Origin: Pseudonocardia kunmingensis | GTDB lineage: Bacteria > Actinomycetota > Actinomycetes > Mycobacteriales > Pseudonocardiaceae | Length of the DNA: 64,000 bases | Assembly (NCBI RefSeq): GCF_006716445.1 | Contig: NZ_VFPA01000003.1 | Location: forward strand, 1,116,001-1,180,000 | Reading direction: 5' to 3' | Shown here: positions 9,024 through 16,561 of the stretch, in pieces | How positions within the stretch are numbered: the stretch's first letter is position 1 | Layout of the letters: each line of letters opens with the position of its first letter | The notes under the pieces: generated by a model | The model's database searches: none | The model's input: the letters and a program-made list of their open reading frames with translations, nothing else | What the model was told of the DNA's origin: nothing | Translations under genes and position numbers: made by a program

Positions 9024-9326
9024 TCAGGCCCGGAGGGCGGCGACAGATTCGACCAGGCCGTCGCGGTCGAGCCTGCCGAGAACGATGAGCGGCTCGTAGC
9101 CGAGCACCAGACAGTCCCGCACGGCCCGGAGCATCAGCTGCCGGGTGCGCGCCAGGGCAGCAGGGTCGAGGTCGGGTCGATTCTGGTAGATGTCAGTGAA
9201 CACCTCATCGAGGATCTGGTTAGTCCATTTAGCCTGGACCAGCCCGGCCTGAGAGATTCGGATCAGTAAATCACGCAGCGTGTTCGGATACAGCACGTTA
9301 GCGTCGTAGACCACGACGAACGCCAC
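9024..9326 (-). CDS. PIN-domain toxin, C-terminally truncated
   Basis: The 100-residue product begins FVVVYDANVLYPNTLRDLL, the first acidic site of a PIN ribonuclease, and includes a DEVFTDIYQNRPDL segment. Homologues as I know them are about 180-190 residues and continue after GYEPLI into a DPDDRHVLAAA motif with the remaining acidic residues. Here the frame switches after GYEPLI to an unrelated 19-residue tail. The nuclease centre is therefore incomplete and the protein is probably inactive. It starts 4 nt after the antitoxin stop. Confidence 0.7.
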   Translation of the reverse strand: MAFVVVYDANVLYPNTLRDLLIRISQAGLVQAKWTNQILDEVFTDIYQNRPDLDPAALARTRQLMLRAVRDCLVLGYEPLIVLGRLDRDGLVESVAALRA

Positions 9327-9330
9327 TGGC

Positions 9331-9789
9331 CTACCCCAGACCCATGTCCTGGGTAAGGGCGGTCAGCTCATCCGCGGCCTCGCGGCGTTGCTGGTCATCC
9401 CGGCGTCGGTACTCCAGTAGCGACGCCGCCTGAACTCGCCGATGCTTGCCGACTCTGCGGTAGGTGATCTCCCCCGCTTCGAGCAGACCGATCAGGAACG
9501 GGCGGGACACACTGAGTAGGTCGGCGGCCTGCTGGGTGGTCAGCTCAGCATGAGCGGGCACCACCGACACCCCCCGGCCTGCTGCCATGTGCGCCAGGAT
9601 CCGCGCCAGCAACTCGACCGCAGCCCGGGGCACAGTCAGCGCCTCTTCGCCGTGCTCGTCGTCGACAACCAGACGCACCGCATCCTGATCTGGATGGCGA
9701 GCCAGGTAGTCCCTGACCTGCGGCAACACCTCCACCGCCGCCCTCACATCGTCTCGGTCAGGCTGCATCTGATCAAGTGCGATCGTCAC
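9331..9789 (-). CDS. Excisionase-type HTH antitoxin
   Basis: GTG 9789 is chosen because GGAGG lies 8 nt upstream; this gives 152 residues. The C-terminal half holds an excisionase/MerR-like HTH, ELTTQQAADLLSVSRPFLIGLLE, followed by the wing ITYRRVGKHRRV. The N-terminal part is acidic and helical. This architecture is the usual partner of the PIN toxin family encoded next. It probably binds its own promoter and neutralised the toxin. It appears intact although the toxin is truncated. Confidence 0.75.
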   Translation of the reverse strand: MTIALDQMQPDRDDVRAAVEVLPQVRDYLARHPDQDAVRLVVDDEHGEEALTVPRAAVELLARILAHMAAGRGVSVVPAHAELTTQQAADLLSVSRPFLIGLLEAGEITYRRVGKHRRVQAASLLEYRRRDDQQRREAADELTALTQDMGLG

Positions 9790-10177
9790 TGTCACCACCT
9801 CCACGCGCCGGCCCCGTACTCGCATTATCCGCAACAGTCGAAGCAGACGCAACGCGAGCGAAGCGGCGCCGCGGCGTGTCAGGAGCGCCGAGAGCGGCCG
9901 GGGTGGATGACGTGCAGGTCCGCCAGCATCACGAGGATCGTGGCGTTGCTGCCCACGTCGCCCGAACGTCCTGGGCCACGGCTCACCTGACTGCCCGTGC
10001 CACCAGTCGCCGCCCTGGAGACGGGCGGCGCGGGCAGGCTGCGGATCGCCGCAGCTCCCCGGCGTGTCAGACATCTCCCCCTGGCGCCCACCGCGAAGAC
10101 GGTGTACTGCATACAATCACAGCGAGTTGAGGTCGCAGTGCAACGAAGCCAACGGCACATCTTGGGAGGACTCGACC
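9790..10177. other. Intergenic region before oxalyl-CoA decarboxylase
   Basis: About 390 bp hold the antitoxin promoter on the minus strand and the upstream region of the oxalyl-CoA decarboxylase gene. Apart from the dyad at 10103 and the GGGAGGA ribosome site before 10178, I see no gene or repeat. Confidence 0.5.
10103..10115. promoter_or_regulatory. Putative GntR-type operator upstream of oxc
   Basis: TGTACTGCATACA is a dyad with TGTA/TACA arms, the form typical of GntR-family operators. It lies 62 bp before the oxalyl-CoA decarboxylase start. No GntR gene is present in the window, so the regulator would have to act in trans. Confidence 0.35.
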
Positions 10178-11908
10178 ATGACAGACACGGTCGCGGAGGC
10201 CGCGGAAGCGCGAGGCGGTGACGAGCCCGCCCTGACGGACGGGATCCACCTGGTCGTCGACGCGCTGAAGCTGAACAGGGTCGAGACGATCTACGGTGTC
10301 GTTGGCATCCCCATCACGGACCTGGCGCGCCTGGCCCAGGCGTCCGGGATCCGCTACATCGGCTTCCGGCACGAGAGCGACGCGGCGCACGCCGCCGCGG
10401 CGGCCGGGTTCCTGACGCAGAGGGCGGGCATCTGCCTGACCGTCTCCGCGCCGGGCTTCCTCAATGGCCTGGTCGGTCTCGCGAACGCCACCACCAACTG
10501 CTTCCCGATGGTGCAGATCTCCGGCTCCAGCGAGCGGCACATCGTGGACCTGCAGCGCGGTGACTACGAGGAGATGGACCAGCTCTCGGTCGCCAGGCAG
10601 CTCTGCAAGGCGGCGTATCGGGTATCGCGGGCCGAGGACATCGGACGGGGCATCGCGCGGGCGATCCGCACGGCGGTGAGCGGCCGGCCCGGTGGGGTGT
10701 ACCTGGACATCCCGGCGGCGGTGCTGGGTGAGGTCATCGACAAGGACAAGGGCGCGAAGTCCCTCTGGGAGGTCGTGGACCCGGCGCCGAAGCAGATCCC
10801 CGACGCCGCGGCCGTCGACCGGGCCATCGAGCTGCTGGCAGGGGCGCAGCGCCCGCTGATCGTGCTCGGGAAGGGAGCGGCGTACGCGCGGGCCGACGAC
10901 GCGGTCCGCCAGTTCGTGGAGTCGAGCGGGATCCCGTACGTCCCCATGTCGATGGCCAAGGGGCTGCTGCCGGACGATCATCCGCAGTCGGTGGCCACCG
11001 CGCGGTCGCTGGCATTGAAGCAGGCCGACGTCGTGCTGCTGGTCGGGGCGCGACTGAACTGGCTGCTGGGGCACGGGGACGCGCCGCAGTGGAACCCGGA
11101 CGCGAAGTTCATCCAGGTCGACATCGCGGCGAACGAGATGGACTCCAATCAGCCGATCGCCGCCCCGCTGGTCGGCGACATCGGCTCGGTGATGGACGCG
11201 CTGGTGGAGCGGACGAAGCCCGGGCAGATCGCGGCGCCCTCCGGGTGGCGGGATGCGCTGGCCGAGAAGTCCGCGGCGAACGTGGCGAAGATGGCCAAGC
11301 GGCTGGAGGCGGCGAAGACCGCGGAGCCGATGAAGTTCCTGGGCGCGCTCCAGGCCATCCGCGACGTGTACGCCGAGCACCCGGACGTGTACCTCGTGAA
11401 CGAGGGCGCCAACGCCCTCGACCTCACGCGCAACACCATCCCGATGTCCGTACCGCGGCACCGGCTGGACTCCGGTACCTGGGGCGTGATGGGCATCGGC
11501 ATGGGTTACGCCATCGCGGCCGCTGTGGAGACCGGGCAGCCGGTGATCGCCATCGAGGGCGACTCGGCCTTCGGTTTCTCCGCCATGGAGGCCGAGGTCA
11601 TCGCCCGCTACGACCTGCCGGTGATCACACTGGTGCTCAACAACAGCGGCGTGTACCGCGGTGACGAGGCGTCCCCGTCGGGCGACCCGGCGCCGACGTA
11701 CCTGAGTGCGCGGCACGACGTCCTCATGCAGGCGTTCGGCGGCACGGGCTACCAGGCCACGACCCCCGACCAGGTCAGCGAGATGCTGCGGAAGGCGCTC
11801 GCGGAGGGCAAGCCCGCTCTGATCGACTGCATCATCGACCCGGCGGACGGCTCCGAGTCCGGCAACATCGGCCACCTCAACCCGAAGGGCCTCACCGGGA
11901 AGAAGTGA
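10178..11908 (+). CDS. oxc: Oxalyl-CoA decarboxylase
   Basis: The 576-residue enzyme matches the family length. It is a ThDP-dependent decarboxylase converting oxalyl-CoA to formyl-CoA and CO2 in oxalate catabolism. The ThDP domain has IEGDSAFGFSAMEAE with the NN end (VLNNSG); the N-terminal domain has the catalytic Glu region GFRHESDAAHAA; the middle domain has VLLVGARLNWLL. GGGAGGA lies 7 nt before ATG 10178. Formyl-CoA:oxalate CoA-transferase (frc), the usual partner, is not adjacent. A strong terminator follows. Confidence 0.93.
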   Translation: MTDTVAEAAEARGGDEPALTDGIHLVVDALKLNRVETIYGVVGIPITDLARLAQASGIRYIGFRHESDAAHAAAAAGFLTQRAGICLTVSAPGFLNGLVGLANATTNCFPMVQISGSSERHIVDLQRGDYEEMDQLSVARQLCKAAYRVSRAEDIGRGIARAIRTAVSGRPGGVYLDIPAAVLGEVIDKDKGAKSLWEVVDPAPKQIPDAAAVDRAIELLAGAQRPLIVLGKGAAYARADDAVRQFVESSGIPYVPMSMAKGLLPDDHPQSVATARSLALKQADVVLLVGARLNWLLGHGDAPQWNPDAKFIQVDIAANEMDSNQPIAAPLVGDIGSVMDALVERTKPGQIAAPSGWRDALAEKSAANVAKMAKRLEAAKTAEPMKFLGALQAIRDVYAEHPDVYLVNEGANALDLTRNTIPMSVPRHRLDSGTWGVMGIGMGYAIAAAVETGQPVIAIEGDSAFGFSAMEAEVIARYDLPVITLVLNNSGVYRGDEASPSGDPAPTYLSARHDVLMQAFGGTGYQATTPDQVSEMLRKALAEGKPALIDCIIDPADGSESGNIGHLNPKGLTGKK

Positions 11909-11921
11909 GCCCCGTCTGACC

Positions 11922-11955
11922 AGCGGCACCGGACTGCTATCAGTCCGGTGCCGCT
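11922..11955 (+). terminator. Terminator after oxc
   Basis: A perfect 15-bp stem (11922-11936 and 11941-11955) with a 4-nt CTAT loop lies 13 nt past the oxc stop. It is followed by a weakly T-containing stretch. Confidence 0.8.
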
Positions 11956-12023
11956 GTCTGTTCGCGCCGACGGTGGTGTGCCGTCCTGCGGACACGATGA
12001 CCTGCAGCTCGTAGGGGGTACCG

Positions 12024-12165
12024 TCATGCCACCTGGTCGCCGTCCTGCCACCACAGGCCGGGCGTTCCGTCGAACCGGCGTGGTGTGTCATCGAGCCAGT
12101 TCACGGCCACGGCGGACAGCCAGTTGTGGGGCTGTGCGAGCCACTGCTCCCGTACTCCATTCCCG
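12024..12165 (-). pseudogene. Fragment of a DUF1684-type gene
   Basis: Reading the minus strand from about 12165 gives REQWLAQPHNWLSAVAVNWL, then DDTPRRFDGTPGLWW and a TGA at 12024. This resembles the N-terminal part of DUF1684 proteins (W-x-WL-x-aph-gWLs-x-x-WL), which are about 200-270 residues. There is no start codon with a ribosome site, and nothing after the stop resembles the family. It is a remnant. Confidence 0.4.
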
Positions 12166-12192
12166 GACGTGCGAGGTCGGACGAGGTGGCGC

Positions 12193-13599
12193 TCAGCGGG
12201 CGGCGGTCGGCCGTGCCCAGACCGCGAACAGCACCAGTGCGAGCAGCGGGAAGGCGGTGGCGACGGTGAGCGCGGTGGAGATGCCGATCGCCGTGCCGGA
12301 CCCGGCGGCGGTGCCGGCGAACACGGTCGACAGGACCGCGAGCCCCGCGGCCCCGCCCAGCTGTTGCATCGCCTGGTTCAGGCTGGAGGCGGCCCCGACG
12401 TGCTCGCGCGGCGCGCTGTGCATGATCACCGCGGTGAGCGGGGCGATCGTGAGACCTGCGCCCAGACCCAGCAGCAGGAACGGGCCGAACAACCCGTCGA
12501 GGTAGCCGCTGTCGGGCGTCAGGCGCGACATCCACACCAGGCCGGCCAGGAGACCGACCATGCCGGCGGCCCCGACCACGCGTTCCCCGTAGCGGGTCAC
12601 CAACCTGCTGACCGTCAGGTTGGTGGTCAGCAGGCCTACCGTGAACGGCAGCACCGACAGACCGGTCTGCAGCGGGCTGAACCCCAGGACGCCCTGGGTG
12701 TAGAGCGCGGCGAAGTAGAGGAACCCGAACTGGCCCGCCGGGATCAGCATCATCGCCAGCAGCGGAGCGGCGCCGGACATGCTCGTGAAGAACGTCAGCG
12801 GCACCACCGGCGCCCCGTGACGCCGCTCGGTCAGCACCAGCGCCACCAGGCCGGCTCCGGCCACCACGAACGACGCGATCACCGGCGCGCTCGCCCAGCC
12901 CTGTTCGGCGGCCGACGTCAGGCCGTGGACCAGCGCCAGCATGCCGATCGTGGAGAACACCGCCCCACCGACGTCGAGTCGCCCCCGGTGGCGGTCGGTC
13001 TCGGGGATCAGCGCGCGGACGCCGAAGAACACCAACGCTCCGATCGGAACGTTGACGAACATCACCCACTCCCACCCGAGGCCGGAGGTCAGCGCACCGC
13101 CCAGGGACAGCCCGAGACCGGCACCGAGCCCGATCGACAGGACGAACAGCGACATCGCCCTCGCCCGCTGCACCCCCGGCTGCGTGATCGCCATCAGCAG
13201 CACCAGCGTGCTGGGTGCCGCGAGGGCCGCGCCGACGCCCTGCAGGACACGTGCCGCGATCAGCATCCCCGGTGTGAGGGCCAGCCCGCCGAGGGCGGAC
13301 GCGGCGACGAAGACGGAGATCCCGACCAGCAGCGCCCGCCGGGAGCCGATGATCGCGCCCACCCGGCCGCTCAGCAGGACCAGCCCGCCGAACGCCAGCG
13401 CGTAGGACGTCACCACCCACGACAGGCCCGCCGCGGAGAAGCCGAGCTCGTCCCGGATCACGGGCAGGGCGACGTTCACCACGCTGTTGTCGATCACCAG
13501 CGTCACCTGCATCAGGGTCAGCACCAGCACCGATGCGTAGTGCCGTCGCGGCGGGCCGAGCGCAGACGGGTCGGTCGCGCGGGCAGTCGGTTGCACCAT
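12193..13599 (-). CDS. DHA2-type MFS exporter
   Basis: The 468-residue polytopic protein begins at ATG 13599, with GAGGAG about 9 nt upstream; the open frame extends further but that part lacks a ribosome site. Helix 1 has LVIDNSVVNVALPVI and loop 2-3 has SGRVGAIIGSRRA, fitting the EmrB/QacA class. About 14 hydrophobic segments are visible. It is divergent from the flavodoxin operon and shares its upstream region, so it may export a compound handled by those redox enzymes. Confidence 0.88.
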   Translation of the reverse strand: MVQPTARATDPSALGPPRRHYASVLVLTLMQVTLVIDNSVVNVALPVIRDELGFSAAGLSWVVTSYALAFGGLVLLSGRVGAIIGSRRALLVGISVFVAASALGGLALTPGMLIAARVLQGVGAALAAPSTLVLLMAITQPGVQRARAMSLFVLSIGLGAGLGLSLGGALTSGLGWEWVMFVNVPIGALVFFGVRALIPETDRHRGRLDVGGAVFSTIGMLALVHGLTSAAEQGWASAPVIASFVVAGAGLVALVLTERRHGAPVVPLTFFTSMSGAAPLLAMMLIPAGQFGFLYFAALYTQGVLGFSPLQTGLSVLPFTVGLLTTNLTVSRLVTRYGERVVGAAGMVGLLAGLVWMSRLTPDSGYLDGLFGPFLLLGLGAGLTIAPLTAVIMHSAPREHVGAASSLNQAMQQLGGAAGLAVLSTVFAGTAAGSGTAIGISTALTVATAFPLLALVLFAVWARPTAAR

Positions 13600-13783
13600 G
13601 TCGATCTCACTCCTCGCGGCACCGGACGTCCGCCGGGCTCGTGGAAGCTCAAACCGATCGCTGCCTGACCTGATGCAAAACTTGCCGAACCGCAAAGGCT
13701 GCCCTGGGATCAGCTCGCGTGCGGGACGCGGGTGTCGAACTCTGCGGCCTCACCGGCGTCCAGCAGGAAGTCCTCCGCCGGCC

Positions 13784-13829
13784 GACCGATTGACCGGCCG
13801 ATGTGGCAGGGGCCGCGGCGTCTCAGACT
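13784..13829 (+). promoter_or_regulatory. Shared-motif promoter, copy 1 (flavodoxin operon)
   Basis: GACCGATTGACCGGCCGAT (13784-13802) is followed by exactly 21 nt and then the -10-like hexamer CAGACT (13824-13829). That hexamer is 6 nt before GTG 13836. The same motif, spacing and leaderless layout recur at 20755-20800, 23676-23721 and 25631-25676. The motif contains two CCGAT boxes 12 bp apart. It would occupy about -54 to -36, as expected for an activator touching RNA polymerase. Confidence 0.55.
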
Positions 13830-13835
13830 CGGCGC

Positions 13836-14594
13836 GTGAGCCACTCCGCACGAGGTCGAGGATCCGCCGGACCGGACGAGGTCTCGGAGAAGCCCGACTT
13901 CACCGGGCTGCACGCGACGTACATCAACTGCACCCTCAACCGTTTCCCCGAGCGCAGCCACACGCAGGGCGTGATCGACCGCAGCGTCGCGATCATGGAG
14001 GCGAACGGGGTCGGCGTGGACCAGTTCCGCGCGGTCGATCACGACATCGCCACCGGCGTCCGCCCGGACATGACCGAGCACGGGTGGGACACCGACGAAT
14101 GGCCGGCGCTGCTGACCCGGGTCCTGGCCGCCGACATCCTGGTCATCGCCGGGCCGATCTGGCTCGGCGACAACAGCTCGGTGACCCGCCGGGTGATCGA
14201 GCGGCTCTACGGGTACTCCGGCGTGCTCAACTCCCACGGCCAGTACGCCTACTACGGGCGCGTCGGCGGCTGCCTGCTCACCGGCAACGAGGACGGGCTC
14301 AAGCATTGCGCGTCGAGCATCCTGTTCATCCTGCAGCACATCGGGTTCACCGTCCCGCCGCAGTCCGACGCGGGCTGGCTCGGCGAGGTCGGGCCCGGCC
14401 CCTCCTACCTCGACGAGGGCTCCGGCGGCCCGGAGAACGACTTCACCAACCGCAACGTCGCGTTCATGACCTACAACCTGCTCCACACCGCGTCCATGAT
14501 CCGCCGAGCGGGCGGGTTCCCGGCCTACGGCAACCAGCGCACGGCCTGGGACGCCGGCACGCACCCCGACCACGCCAACCCGGAGTACCGATGA
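13836..14594 (+). CDS. Flavodoxin-family NAD(P)H-dependent oxidoreductase
   Basis: This 252-residue protein starts at GTG 13836, directly behind a predicted leaderless promoter with no ribosome site. The flavodoxin fold is indicated by the N-terminal strand LHATYINCTLNRF with SHTQGVID for FMN phosphate binding. ADILVIAGPIWLGDNSSV and a GRVGGCLLTGNEDG segment follow. Family members are FMN-dependent reductases of quinones or other electrophiles. It heads a five-gene run (GNAT, DUF5996, WrbA, glutaminase). Confidence 0.85.
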   Translation: MSHSARGRGSAGPDEVSEKPDFTGLHATYINCTLNRFPERSHTQGVIDRSVAIMEANGVGVDQFRAVDHDIATGVRPDMTEHGWDTDEWPALLTRVLAADILVIAGPIWLGDNSSVTRRVIERLYGYSGVLNSHGQYAYYGRVGGCLLTGNEDGLKHCASSILFILQHIGFTVPPQSDAGWLGEVGPGPSYLDEGSGGPENDFTNRNVAFMTYNLLHTASMIRRAGGFPAYGNQRTAWDAGTHPDHANPEYR

Positions 14595-14629
14595 CCGGGC
14601 GTGACAGCCGACCACGAGGAGGACGTCAC

Positions 14630-14929
14630 ATGATCGCCGTGACCGACAATCGTTCTGCGAACCGGTTCGAGGCTCGCGACGGTGAGACCGTGGCCGGTTT
14701 CGCCCAGTACGCACGCACGTCGGAGCTCATCGCGTTCGTGCACACCGAAGTCGATCCCGCCTTCGAAGGGCGTGGCGTCGGCTCGTCGCTGGCCCGCGAA
14801 GGCATCGCCTCGGCGCAGGCGGAAGGGCTCCGAGTGCTCGCGGTGTGCCCGTTCATCGCCGGCTGGCTGGCGCGCCACCCGGAACTCGCCCACCTCGAGT
14901 ACCGGGCCGCCAGCACGGTCACGGACTGA
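14630..14929 (+). CDS. Small GNAT-type N-acetyltransferase (NATD1/YjdJ-like)
   Basis: The 99-residue protein starts at ATG 14630 behind GAGGAGG. It is a minimal acetyltransferase domain: TSELIAFVHTEVDPAFEGRG supplies the acetyl-CoA pyrophosphate loop and LRVLAVCPFIAGWLARHPE matches the short NATD1/YjdJ family. A second family member lies at 23744 under the same type of promoter. The substrate is unknown. Confidence 0.85.
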   Translation: MIAVTDNRSANRFEARDGETVAGFAQYARTSELIAFVHTEVDPAFEGRGVGSSLAREGIASAQAEGLRVLAVCPFIAGWLARHPELAHLEYRAASTVTD

Positions 14930-14964
14930 CTGCGCTCCCCACCCACGCGAAGGACATGAGACCG

Positions 14965-15891
14965 ATGACAGCACCGTCGACGACGAGCTGGCCGAGCCTG
15001 CGGGTCGCGGACTGGACCGACACCCGCGACACCCTGCACATGTGGACCCAGATCGTGGGCAAGATCCGCATGGCCCACGCCCCGCTGCTCAACCACTGGT
15101 GGCAGGTGCCCCTCTACGTCAGCCCGCGCGGGCTGACGACCTCGGCCATCCCGTACCGCACGGGAGCCTTCGAGATCGAGTTCGACTTCCTCGGCCACCG
15201 GCTCGAGGTCCGCAGCAGCGACGGCGGCACGCAGGGCTTCCCGCTGCAGCCGATGCCGGTCGCCGAGTTCTACGCGCAGATCATGGCCGAGCTGGACCGG
15301 CTCGGGATCGAGGCACCGATCCGACGGCACCCCAACGAGGTCGACCCGGCGATCCCCTTCACCGAGGACCACGAGCACGCCTCCTACGACGGCGAGGCGG
15401 CCGCCCTGTTCTGGCGGCAACTGCTGCAGGCGAACCGGGTGATCGGCGAGTTCCGGTCGCACTTCGTCGGCAAGGTCAGCCCGGTGCACTTCTTCTGGGG
15501 CTCGTTCGACCTGGCCTGCACCCGCTTCTCCGGGCGCCCGGCCCCGCCGCACCCCGGCGGCGTGCCCAACTGCGGGGACTGGGTCATGGTCGAGGGCTAC
15601 TCCCGGGAGCTGTCCAGCTGCGGGTTCTGGCCCGGCGGTGGGGAGGAGGGCGCCTTCTACTCCTACGCCTACCCCGCACCCGACGGGTTCGCCGACCAGC
15701 CGGTCGGCCCCGACGGCGCGTACTTCAGCACCCAGCTCCAGCAGTTCCTGCTGCCCTACGAAGTCGCCCGCGCCGCACCCGACCCCGACCGCGCGGTCGC
15801 CGAGTTCCTCCACAGCACCTACGCAGCCGCCGCCGACCTCGGGAAGTGGGACCGCCCGGCGCTGGAGGACGACCCCCGCCGGTGGGCGTGA
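14965..15891 (+). CDS. DUF5996 family protein
   Basis: The 308-residue soluble protein matches, by sequence pattern, the DUF5996 family: WPSLRVADWTDTRDTLHMWTQ, a central KIRMAHAPLLNHWW, and a late SPVHFFWGSFDLACTRFSGR. The function is unknown. ATG 14965 is preferred to ATG 14956 because GAAGGA (about 14948) is only 2 nt from the earlier codon. It lies within the flavodoxin operon and is followed 60 bp later by WrbA. Confidence 0.8.
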   Translation: MTAPSTTSWPSLRVADWTDTRDTLHMWTQIVGKIRMAHAPLLNHWWQVPLYVSPRGLTTSAIPYRTGAFEIEFDFLGHRLEVRSSDGGTQGFPLQPMPVAEFYAQIMAELDRLGIEAPIRRHPNEVDPAIPFTEDHEHASYDGEAAALFWRQLLQANRVIGEFRSHFVGKVSPVHFFWGSFDLACTRFSGRPAPPHPGGVPNCGDWVMVEGYSRELSSCGFWPGGGEEGAFYSYAYPAPDGFADQPVGPDGAYFSTQLQQFLLPYEVARAAPDPDRAVAEFLHSTYAAAADLGKWDRPALEDDPRRWA

Positions 15892-15951
15892 CCACCACGG
15901 CGACGGACCCGCACCACACCCCAGCGCGAGAACGCTCCCCAGGAGGAACCC

Positions 15952-16554
15952 ATGAGCACCGTCAAGCTCGCGATCGTCTACTACTCCGCGACCGGCACCC
16001 TCGACGCGATGGCGCACCACGCCGCCGACGGCGCGGAGAAGGCCGGCGCCGAGGTCCGGCTGCGCCGGGTCGCCCGCCCGGCAACCACCGGTGAGCGCGA
16101 GGCCACCGACGCCCAGGCCGCGCACGCCGAGGCCGCGGCGCAGACCCCGGCCGCCGAGCCCGACGACATCGTGTGGGCGGACGCCGTCCTGTTCGGCTCC
16201 CCCACCCGCTACGGCAACATCGCGGGGCAGCTCAAGACCTTCATCGACTCCCTCGGCCCGCAGTGGGGCCAGGGCCTGCTCGCCGACAAGGTCTACGCAG
16301 GCTTCACCGCCAGCCAGACGTCGCACGGCGGCCAGGAGTCGACGCTCCTCGCGCTGTACAACACGATCCACCACTTCGGCGGAATCGTCGTCGCACCCGG
16401 CTACACCGACCCGCTGAAGTTCGTCGACGGCAACCCCTACGGCGCCTCGCACGTCACCGGCGCGGACAACGCCCCGCTCGCCGACGCCGACATCGCCGCC
16501 CTGCACCACCTCGCCACCCGCGTCGTGACCGTCGCCGGCCGGCTGGCGAGCTGA
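15952..16554 (+). CDS. WrbA-type NAD(P)H:quinone oxidoreductase
   Basis: The 200-residue flavoprotein begins KLAIVYYSATGTLDAMA, the FMN phosphate loop. It has the WrbA signature ADAVLFGSPTRYGNIAGQLK and the conserved TASQTSHGGQESTLL segment. Length and motifs fit WrbA, which reduces quinones by two electrons and avoids semiquinone radicals. AGGAGG precedes the ATG. Its place in the operon supports a quinone/electrophile-detoxification role. Confidence 0.92.
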   Translation: MSTVKLAIVYYSATGTLDAMAHHAADGAEKAGAEVRLRRVARPATTGEREATDAQAAHAEAAAQTPAAEPDDIVWADAVLFGSPTRYGNIAGQLKTFIDSLGPQWGQGLLADKVYAGFTASQTSHGGQESTLLALYNTIHHFGGIVVAPGYTDPLKFVDGNPYGASHVTGADNAPLADADIAALHHLATRVVTVAGRLAS

Positions 16555-16561
16555 CCGAGGC

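Noticed and set aside
10067..12091. 674-codon open frame antisense to oxc
   Set aside because: The product is low-complexity Arg/His/Val-rich sequence with no family resemblance; oxc on the other strand is unambiguous.
12085..13668. 527-codon open frame antisense to an MFS gene
   Set aside because: The Gln/Arg/His-rich shadow has no start signal; the MFS protein on the minus strand has clear motifs and a ribosome site.
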